From positions 1 through 9,759 of the forward strand of contig CAMBES010000049.1 of assembly GCA_945865855.1 (NCBI GenBank): DNA of 9,759 nucleotides. Direction: 5' to 3'. The translations under genes and the position numbers were made by a program. The DNA is from Rhizobium sp. Q54 (GTDB lineage Bacteria > Pseudomonadota > Alphaproteobacteria > Rickettsiales > UBA1997). Numbering within the stretch: the first letter of the stretch is position 1; each line of letters begins with the position of its first letter. The notes under the pieces were generated by a model that was not told the DNA's origin, did no database searches, and saw only the letters and a program-made list of their open reading frames with translations. Below, piece by piece: positions 1 to 5,073 of this stretch.

Positions 1-75
1 TTCAATATCCATCACGAGCTCGTAAATTTTCTGAGCGGAATAGGGGAGGGTTTTAATTTGTTTTAGTACCGGCAT
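1..75 (-). CDS. COQ10/RatA-like START-domain protein, N-terminal fragment
   Basis: This is the first 25 codons of a gene that runs off the left edge of the window. It reads MPVLKQIKTLPYSAQKIYEL and then VMDIE. The pattern of a charged strand, then LPYSAQKIYELVMDIE, matches the N-terminus of the COQ10/RatA (START/polyketide-cyclase fold) family, in which the next residues are usually YPxFLPWC. Family members bind ubiquinone or a related lipid and support respiration; the E. coli member was also described as a ribosome-associated toxin, RatA. The ATG at 75-73 lies inside the end of ffh, giving a 23-nt overlap in another frame, so the two genes are probably co-transcribed. The frame is open to the window edge. 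The call rests on a short motif. Confidence 0.68.
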   Translation of the reverse strand, partial: MPVLKQIKTLPYSAQKIYELVMDIE

Positions 76-1405
76 TTTGAATCATTTCTTGCATTTTTTT
101 CGGATCGATTTTCCCGAATTTCTTCATCATTTTTTGTGTTTGTTTATATTTTTTCATCAAGCGATTAACTTCTTGAATTGTGGTTCCAGCGCCTTTGGCG
201 ATTCGATGTTTTCGTGAAGAGCTAAGAATATTTGGATTACTTCTTTCGCGTTTATTCATCGATAAAATAATTGCTTCTTGCTGTTTTATTTCTTGTTCGA
301 GGCCAGAAATTTTACTGAGATGTTCTTTAATTTTTGCGGCTCCAGGCAAGAGATTGACGATACTGCCAAGTCCGCCCATTTTTTTCATGTTACGAATTTG
401 CGAGAGCAGATCGTTAAAATCGAACTGACCTTTTTGCATTTTTTTTGCCGCTTTTTCCATCTCTTTGACGTCGAAAACTTCTTGCGCTTTTTCTACTAGA
501 GATACGACATCTCCCATGCCGACGATGCGTGATGCGATACGGTCTGGATTGAATTCTTCGAACTCTTCAAGCTTCTCACCAACACCGATAAATTTAATCG
601 GACAGTTAGTCGCTGCCTTCATCGTCAGTGCTGCGCCGCCACGAGAATCTCCGTCCAAACGCGTTAAAATAATTCCGGTAAGTGCCAATTTTTCGCCGAA
701 ATTTTTCGCCACATTCGCGGCGTCTTGGCCTATCATCGCATCAACAACGAGTAATATTTCCGTAGGAGTAACAGCATTTGCGATCTCAACTAATTCGCGC
801 ATCATTTCTTCATTGATCGAAGTGCGTCCCGCGCTGTCTAAAATCAAAACTTCGTAACCACCTTCCGTCGCTTTTTGCTGAGCTTCTTTTGCGAGTTGCA
901 GGGGTTTTTTTTGCGCGTCGAACTTGGCGAAATCAACAGAAATTTTTTCTGACAAAATTCTTAACTGCTCTGCAGCAGCTGGCCTGTAAGTGTCAAGCGA
1001 AGCGAGTAAAACTTTTTTATGAATTTTATTTTTAAGACGTAGCGCCAATTTTCCAGAAGAAGTTGTTTTTCCGGCACCTTGCAATCCGGCCATCAAAATA
1101 ATTACTGGCGAGCGCACACTAAAATTAATCTCACTTTTTTCGCCGCCGAGTAATTTTACTAATTCATCGTGAAGAATTTTAATAATCATCTGACCGGGCT
1201 CTACACTACTAACCACACGTTTTCCAACCGCTTCAGCTTTAACGCGTTCAATGAAATCTTTGGCAACTGGCAATGCAACATCCGCTTCTAAAAGCGCGAT
1301 TCTAACTTCGCGCATCGTCGCCTTTAAATCATCTTCTGAGATAAATTTTTTTCCGGAAATTTGCGAAAAAATCTGGGTAATTTTTGAGGAAAAACTGTCG
1401 AACAT
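53..1405 (-). CDS. ffh: Signal recognition particle protein Ffh (SRP54)
   Basis: Ffh is the GTPase of the signal recognition particle. With 4.5S RNA it binds signal sequences emerging from the ribosome and delivers nascent membrane proteins to FtsY at the inner membrane. The 450-residue length is normal. The N-domain helices span about residues 1-90. The G domain follows, with P-loop GLQGAGKTT (107-115), DTYRPAA (138-144), DSAGR (190-194), TRLDGDSRGG (248-257) and GVGEK (274-278). The methionine-rich M domain covers about 300-450, with RSNPNILSSSRKHRIAKGAG (388-407) as the RNA-binding region. TRLD instead of TKLD, and DSAGR instead of DTAGR, fit alphaproteobacterial Ffh. The ATG at 1405 has no Shine-Dalgarno motif. 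A candidate promoter lies just upstream, and the downstream ratA-like gene starts inside the ffh 3' end. Confidence 0.97.
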   Translation of the reverse strand: MFDSFSSKITQIFSQISGKKFISEDDLKATMREVRIALLEADVALPVAKDFIERVKAEAVGKRVVSSVEPGQMIIKILHDELVKLLGGEKSEINFSVRSPVIILMAGLQGAGKTTSSGKLALRLKNKIHKKVLLASLDTYRPAAAEQLRILSEKISVDFAKFDAQKKPLQLAKEAQQKATEGGYEVLILDSAGRTSINEEMMRELVEIANAVTPTEILLVVDAMIGQDAANVAKNFGEKLALTGIILTRLDGDSRGGAALTMKAATNCPIKFIGVGEKLEEFEEFNPDRIASRIVGMGDVVSLVEKAQEVFDVKEMEKAAKKMQKGQFDFNDLLSQIRNMKKMGGLGSIVNLLPGAAKIKEHLSKISGLEQEIKQQEAIILSMNKRERSNPNILSSSRKHRIAKGAGTTIQEVNRLMKKYKQTQKMMKKFGKIDPKKMQEMIQNAGTKTN

Positions 1406-1438
1406 TTTTAGTCTATTATTCTGGATTACTTGGTTTTC

Positions 1439-1468
1439 ATTATAATTTCTCGCGATAAGGCGAGTCTA
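1439..1468 (-). promoter_or_regulatory. Candidate sigma70 promoter for ffh
   Basis: Reading the minus strand, TAGACT (1468-1463, 4 of 6 to TTGACA) is followed after 18 bp by a perfect TATAAT (1444-1439). Transcription would start near 1432, about 27 nt before the ffh ATG. It lies in the 83-bp gap after ybgC, the largest gap in this minus-strand run, so it could give ffh expression independent of the kdsA-to-ybgC genes. In an AT-rich genome a TATAAT can occur by chance. Confidence 0.42.
1449..1464. other. Small hairpin between ybgC and ffh
   Basis: CTCGC and GCGAG form a 5-bp GC-rich stem around a 6-nt loop. It sits in the spacer of the candidate ffh promoter, downstream of the ybgC stop. On the minus strand it is followed by AAATTATAATG rather than a T run, so it is not a good intrinsic terminator. 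It could be a weak 3'-end structure for the ybgC message, an operator-like site, or chance. Confidence 0.35.
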
Positions 1469-1488
1469 TTTTGTTATTGTGATAATCT

Positions 1489-1884
1489 TTAGTGACGAAG
1501 CAATCCGGATATTATTTTGGGAATTTTTTTTGGTTTGAAGCTGAGGCTATCAACGCAGACGATTTCTACTTCGAGGCGAGATAAAATTACTCCAAATTTT
1601 GTCGCTTCTTGCCGCATTAAAATTGTTGCGGCGGAAATATTTTTTACTTCGGTCGAGACCTCTAAGACATCATCCAATCTTGCTGGCGAAATGTATTCGA
1701 TTACGCATTTTCTAACGACGAAAACCAACTCTTCTTTTGTTGCTAAATCGGATTGTGAAATGCCAAGAGTGCGTAAAAAATCTGTGCGCGCACGCTCAAA
1801 AAATTTTAAATAATTAGCGTAGTAAACGACGCCGCCAGCATCGGTGTCTTCGTAGTAAACTCGGTAAGAAAAATTATTTAACAT
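1489..1884 (-). CDS. ybgC: YbgC-type acyl-CoA thioesterase (4HBT hotdog fold)
   Basis: This is a 131-residue hotdog-fold thioesterase of the 4-hydroxybenzoyl-CoA thioesterase/YbgC family, which hydrolyses acyl-CoA or acyl-ACP thioesters at the cytoplasmic face of the membrane and is linked to phospholipid metabolism. The N-terminal signature YYEDTDAGGVVYYANYLKFF is clear. The second Asp of DTDAGG (residue 15 from the chosen start) is the expected catalytic acid, and FERART follows. A TTG codon precedes the ATG directly; I chose the ATG at 1884 because the TTG adds one residue and has no better signal. The start overlaps the last 11 nt of queD, which suggests translational coupling. In many proteobacteria ybgC heads the tol-pal cluster, but no tol gene is adjacent here. 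The exact substrate is unknown. Confidence 0.9.
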   Translation of the reverse strand: MLNNFSYRVYYEDTDAGGVVYYANYLKFFERARTDFLRTLGISQSDLATKEELVFVVRKCVIEYISPARLDDVLEVSTEVKNISAATILMRQEATKFGVILSRLEVEIVCVDSLSFKPKKIPKIISGLLRH

Positions 1885-2293
1885 CAACGGAACAGTTCGG
1901 TGTTTCGTAAAGTTTGATCGCGACGCATTTCACACTTTTTTCGGCGAAAAGTTTTGGACAAATTTCTTCGAGAATATGCTTGGCGATATTTTCAGCTGTT
2001 GGGTTTTCCTCGAGGTAATAAATTTTTTGTCCTGTTTCAGCAGTAATTTTTTCACCAAGATTTTCATCTTTGCGGCAAAGAATTGTGTTGTGATCGAGAT
2101 GTTCATCAACCCAAGAGCCGAGAAGATCGCGAATTAGTCCGAAATCAATTACCCGACCTAAATTATCTAATTTATTAGCGACAAAACTCGCCTCTAAAGC
2201 ATAGCGATGGCCATGCAAAAATTTGCATTTGCTCTCGTGATTTAGGATGCGATGTGCGGAATCAAACTCGATGCGACGAGTGCAGGTGATCAT
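1874..2293 (-). CDS. queD: 6-carboxy-5,6,7,8-tetrahydropterin synthase QueD
   Basis: QueD converts 7,8-dihydroneopterin triphosphate to 6-carboxytetrahydropterin, an early step in making the 7-deazaguanine precursor of tRNA queuosine. The 139 residues include the family's zinc site: H14 in FDSAHR, and H27 and H29 in CKFLHGH. C23 in the same motif is the expected catalytic cysteine. LDHN (66-69), ENPTAENIA (96-104) and the C-terminal YETPNC (129-134, with E130) complete the PTPS/QueD pattern. The spacing CxxxHGH favours QueD over eukaryotic-type pyruvoyltetrahydropterin synthase. The gene lies 34 nt after the response regulator and overlaps ybgC by 11 nt. No other queuosine gene is adjacent. 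The ATG at 2293 lacks a Shine-Dalgarno motif; the next in-frame codons offer no better start and the alignment supports the ITCTRRIEFDSAHR N-terminus. Confidence 0.94.
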   Translation of the reverse strand: MITCTRRIEFDSAHRILNHESKCKFLHGHRYALEASFVANKLDNLGRVIDFGLIRDLLGSWVDEHLDHNTILCRKDENLGEKITAETGQKIYYLEENPTAENIAKHILEEICPKLFAEKSVKCVAIKLYETPNCSVDVK

Positions 2294-2327
2294 GTTTAAA
2301 ATTGATTTTTGACTTAGGGGAGTGGTG

Positions 2328-2999
2328 CTAGCCGTGAATCACGTAGCCCAAGTTTCTTACAGTCTGTAAATAATGTGGCTGCTTTGGATTTTGTTCGATT
2401 TTTTTGCGTAGACGAGTGATTTGCACATCTATGCTGCGATGATCAACACCGCAAAGAGTCGAGAGTTTTTCGCGAGTAACTGGAGTGCCTTTTTCGCCGC
2501 ATAAAATGCTAAGAATTTTTGCCTCACTTTCTGTGAGGTGAATTATTTCTTCGGTTTTTTTCAAACGCGATTCAACGAAACTGAAAGTAAAATCACCAAA
2601 ACTACAAATGTTCGAAGAGCTCTCGAGAGTTGAGCGTTTAATGATGTTGTTGATGCGCAAAAGCAATTCTTTTGGTTCAAAAGGTTTTGGTAAATAATCG
2701 TCAGCGCCAGCTTCCAATCCTTTAATTCTGTCATCAGAATCACCACGAGCGGTGAGCATAATTATTGGAAGAGATGAATCTTGGCGCAGCTCTGCTGTAA
2801 AGCTTACGCCATCTTCTTTTGGCATCATTACATCAACAATCAGTAAATCGAATTTAGCATTTAGCATTAATCCACGTGCTTCGTCAGTGTCTTTTGCAAG
2901 CGCAACATCAAATCCATTCTCGCCGAGAAATCTCCCAAGTAAGGTGCGCAGGCGAGTGTCGTCATCGATTACAAGAAGGTGAGGAAGTTTTTTAGTCAT
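2328..2999 (-). CDS. OmpR/PhoB-family two-component response regulator (orphan)
   Basis: This 223-residue DNA-binding response regulator has a receiver domain at about 6-120, with acidic residues D12-D14, phospho-acceptor D56 (LLIVDVMMP), T83 (MLTARGD) and K105 (YLPKPFEP). A winged-helix trans_reg_c domain follows at about 130-222, with LTESEAKIL (155-163), the recognition helix around DHRSIDVQITRLRKKI (186-201) and YLQTVRNLGYV (210-220). The stretch GLEAGADDYLPKPFEPKELL resembles alphaproteobacterial PetR/OmpR-like regulators. No histidine kinase is in the window, so its partner must be elsewhere. Its ATG lies inside the end of kdsA (ATGACTAA, 8-nt overlap), so translation is probably coupled to kdsA. 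The protein ends directly after the winged helix, slightly shorter than many homologues. Targets cannot be inferred. Confidence 0.94.
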   Translation of the reverse strand: MTKKLPHLLVIDDDTRLRTLLGRFLGENGFDVALAKDTDEARGLMLNAKFDLLIVDVMMPKEDGVSFTAELRQDSSLPIIMLTARGDSDDRIKGLEAGADDYLPKPFEPKELLLRINNIIKRSTLESSSNICSFGDFTFSFVESRLKKTEEIIHLTESEAKILSILCGEKGTPVTREKLSTLCGVDHRSIDVQITRLRKKIEQNPKQPHYLQTVRNLGYVIHG

Positions 3000-3822
3000 G
3001 ATTTTTTACGATTTCGTCGAATTTTTTGAGTTTGGTTAAAAGTTTTTCCAAGCCATCGAGTCGCAGCATGCAAGGCCCGTCAGATGGAGCGTTGTCTGGG
3101 TCTTGATGTACCTCGGTGAATAATGCGGCGATACCAACTGCAACCGCAGCAGAGGCTAAAGTTTCAACAAATTCACGTTGGCCACCACTAGCGCCGCCGA
3201 GTCCTCCGGGCTGTTGAACAGAGTGAGTCGCATCAAATACAATTGGACATCCGGTCTTGGCCATAATTGGTAAAGAGCGCATGTCGGAAACAAGAGTGTT
3301 GTAGCCAAAACTTACGCCGCGTTCGGTTAGCATCAGATTTTGATTTCCGAAGTGATCCATTTTTTTGACGATATTTGCTGCATCCCAAGGTGCAAGAAAC
3401 TGGCCTTTCTTAACATTAATTACTTTGCCAGTTTTTGCTGCAGCTTCAAGTAAATCAGTCTGACGACAAAGGAAGGCGGGAACTTGAAGAATATCAACCT
3501 CGTCGCAGGTCGCTAAAATTTTACAATGCTCTTCACTGTGAATGTCGGTTAAAATCGGGCAGTCGAATTCTTTTTTTACTGCGGCAAAAATTGGTAAAGT
3601 TTTTTCCAATCCAGCGCCGCGTTGTCCGCCAATACTGGATCTATTCGCCTTATCAAAAGAAGATTTGTAAATGAAGTTAATGCCGAGTTTGTCGCAAATT
3701 ATTTTAACACTTGATGCGATCATCAATGAGTGATCGAGCGATTCGGTCTGACATGGGCCAGCGATTAGCGTGAATGGAAGATTGTTGGCAATTTTGATTT
3801 TGCCTATTTGGATTGTACGCAT
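2992..3822 (-). CDS. kdsA: 3-deoxy-D-manno-octulosonate 8-phosphate synthase, metal-dependent type
   Basis: KdsA condenses phosphoenolpyruvate with arabinose 5-phosphate to give Kdo-8-phosphate, the committed step to the Kdo of LPS, in the cytoplasm. The 276-residue length is normal. Landmarks are AGPCQTES (21-28), YKSSFDKANRSS (52-63), TDIHSEEHC (92-100), QVPAFLCRQTDLL (113-125), VINVKKGQFLAPWD (134-147) and IVFDATHSVQQPG (194-206). C24, H200, E237 (FTEVH) and D248 (SDG) match the four metal ligands of the metal-dependent class; the metal-independent E. coli enzyme has Asn at the Cys position (GGMNVLES). The gene is divergent from the M48 protease across a 72-bp palindromic gap and overlaps the response regulator downstream. 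The start, ATG at 3822, gives the expected N-terminus. Confidence 0.96.
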   Translation of the reverse strand: MRTIQIGKIKIANNLPFTLIAGPCQTESLDHSLMIASSVKIICDKLGINFIYKSSFDKANRSSIGGQRGAGLEKTLPIFAAVKKEFDCPILTDIHSEEHCKILATCDEVDILQVPAFLCRQTDLLEAAAKTGKVINVKKGQFLAPWDAANIVKKMDHFGNQNLMLTERGVSFGYNTLVSDMRSLPIMAKTGCPIVFDATHSVQQPGGLGGASGGQREFVETLASAAVAVGIAALFTEVHQDPDNAPSDGPCMLRLDGLEKLLTKLKKFDEIVKNHD

Positions 3823-3849
3823 TTTAGATTTTTGATTTTAGATTTTAGA
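3822..3849. repeat. Heptamer tandem repeat, left block (TTTTAGA-type, 4 copies)
   Basis: Four consecutive 7-mers read TTTTAGA, TTTTTGA, TTTTAGA, TTTTAGA on the plus strand. The first copy starts at the base complementary to the A of the kdsA start codon, so the array is the immediate 5' leader of kdsA. A mirror-image block lies at 3868-3895. Confidence 0.9.
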
Positions 3850-3889
3850 TCTAACTAGAAGCGTAAATCTAAAATCTAAAATCAAAAAT
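3828..3889. repeat. Perfect 23-bp inverted repeat filling the kdsA/M48 divergent gap
   Basis: The left arm at 3828-3850 and right arm at 3867-3889 are exact reverse complements over 23 bp, separated by 16 nt (3851-3866). After a 2-bp mismatch the symmetry resumes for 6 bp and takes in both start codons, so the ATG of kdsA and the ATG of the M48 gene are mirror images about position 3858.5. The arms are almost entirely A+T. Each strand's transcript would carry a long hairpin, and each gene's promoter and leader must lie within or beside it. It could be a shared operator, a cruciform, a dispersed palindromic unit, or a duplicated-and-inverted leader. TAAAAT hexamers inside could act as -10 elements, but no matching -35 was found. 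Confidence 0.95.
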
Positions 3890-3895
3890 TAAAAA
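3868..3895. repeat. Heptamer tandem repeat, right block (TCTAAAA-type, 4 copies)
   Basis: Four consecutive 7-mers read TCTAAAA, TCTAAAA, TCAAAAA, TTAAAAA on the plus strand, the mirror image of the block at 3822-3849. The last base is the A of the M48 protease ATG. The block is the immediate leader of that gene and contains no Shine-Dalgarno motif. Confidence 0.9.
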
Positions 3896-5013
3896 TGTTC
3901 GCAAAACCTTTTAGCTTGGTGCTCGTCTACATCCTCACCATTTTTAACATGCTGATCCTGATTTCGCCAATTATTGCCGCGGCAATTCCTTTCGTCTCAA
4001 TTCATGGCGGCACAATCAGCATGGATTATGAGACATACTATCGCATCAAGTTTGTCTTTTTCTTCACCGCCTTCCTGGTGAGTTTTTTAATGCTGCTTTA
4101 TTTGGTTTTAGATTTTCTTTTTGGTTTCTCTGTTAGGGCTTCACTCAAGGGCTGTATTCGTTACGAAAAGGCAAAAGATTACATATTTCTTACTGATATT
4201 TTTAATCAGGTTAAGAACAAATTTGGTGAAAAGAATGTACGGCTTTACGTCAAAGATTCTGACGAAATTAATGCTTACGCGATTAGTAGCTTGGGTACTA
4301 GCGCCATTGTTTTGACGCGGGGTTTGGTTGATCACTATCTAGCTTGTTCACCTGATCCAAAGATGTTTCTTTACTCTCTGCGTAGCGTCATTGGTCATGA
4401 AATGTCGCATCTCGTTAACAAGGATTTCTTACCAACCTTTTTGATCATCGTGAATCAGAAGGTTACCAACTTTGTTTCAGGAGTGACCTATTATATATTC
4501 TCGATTTGCGTCAATGCCGCAAGATACACTCCCTATATCGGCAATCAAACAGCGCGTGTAATGTCTTTTACCTACACATTACTAAACTTGTTAATTACAG
4601 CTTTTAACCGCCTTGTCGTTTACAATATTTACGAATTTTTACGTCGCGGCGTAATGCGTTTCGTCGAATATCGTTGCGATTACCAATCGGCAAAAGCCTT
4701 TGGCGGACAAGGTATGGCACAAGCATTGTCAATGCTTGGTGAGAGTGGTTACTTCACTTTATTTTCAACTCATCCCGGAACAAAATCGCGCATCAGTAAG
4801 GTCAAAGACATCAAAATTTCTGACTCAATTATTCGTCCCGGATTTTTTGATGGTCTTACAAATTATTTCGCTTTGATATTTTTGCCGATCATTTGTCTTT
4901 ACCTTGCGAAGCATGCCGGCGTTGATCTTATGCTACGTGAATATCTACGTGATCACGAGGCGATTAATCGTAAGATTTCGACTTTGTGGCATCTGATTAG
5001 TAAGTTTTTTTAG
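3895..5013 (+). CDS. M48-family membrane zinc metalloprotease (HtpX-like)
   Basis: This 372-residue integral-membrane peptidase has two N-terminal hydrophobic helices (about 8-34 and 51-78), a soluble segment and then the zinc motif HEMSH (168-172; ligands H168 and H172, catalytic E169). The third ligand is expected at E258 in EYRCDYQSAKAFG (258-270, with D262). STHPGTKSRI (291-300) matches the conserved downstream THP/SHP motif. Hydrophobic stretches at about 181-206, 222-246 and 322-338 suggest further membrane segments. M48/HtpX proteases degrade misfolded membrane proteins and are often linked to envelope stress. The gene opens a plus-strand pair with the acyl-CoA synthetase and is divergent from kdsA. 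ATG 3895 is preceded in frame by a stop, so it is the first usable start. It is not clearly HtpX itself, so no symbol is given. Confidence 0.9.
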   Translation: MFAKPFSLVLVYILTIFNMLILISPIIAAAIPFVSIHGGTISMDYETYYRIKFVFFFTAFLVSFLMLLYLVLDFLFGFSVRASLKGCIRYEKAKDYIFLTDIFNQVKNKFGEKNVRLYVKDSDEINAYAISSLGTSAIVLTRGLVDHYLACSPDPKMFLYSLRSVIGHEMSHLVNKDFLPTFLIIVNQKVTNFVSGVTYYIFSICVNAARYTPYIGNQTARVMSFTYTLLNLLITAFNRLVVYNIYEFLRRGVMRFVEYRCDYQSAKAFGGQGMAQALSMLGESGYFTLFSTHPGTKSRISKVKDIKISDSIIRPGFFDGLTNYFALIFLPIICLYLAKHAGVDLMLREYLRDHEAINRKISTLWHLISKFF

Positions 5014-5073
5014 AGCTCTAATTACTTCTGGATTGCCCTGAAAGGCGGATCTGAGAATTTAAATTAAAAATCC

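Noticed and set aside
1..75. Toxin-antitoxin module (RatA annotation)
   Set aside because: The RatA name comes from one E. coli study; no antitoxin-like partner is visible, and the COQ10-like quinone-binding role fits the family better.
465..857. Open frame of 130 codons on the plus strand, antisense to ffh
   Set aside because: It lies wholly within the conserved G domain of ffh and has a Ser/Thr/Ile-rich composition typical of an antisense shadow, with no recognisable motif.
1885..1887. TTG directly before the ybgC ATG as the start codon
   Set aside because: It adds only one residue, has no ribosome-binding motif, and the adjacent ATG is the simpler choice.
3868..3882. TAAAAT hexamers as -10 elements of the M48 gene
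   Set aside because: They are 5 of 6 matches but arise from the heptamer repeat itself, and no acceptable -35 lies 16-18 bp upstream.
3822..3895. CRISPR-like array
   Set aside because: The repeats are 7 bp with no spacers and form an inverted pair; there are no cas genes.
5010..5021. 12-bp perfect palindrome TTAGAGCTCTAA over the M48 stop codon
   Set aside because: It is short, without a loop or T run, and can occur by chance; no function can be supported.
5014..5073. Weak hairpin (GCC/GGC core) in the gap between protease and ligase
   Set aside because: Only 3 Watson-Crick pairs plus wobbles; not a terminator and no promoter is evident in these 60 bp.
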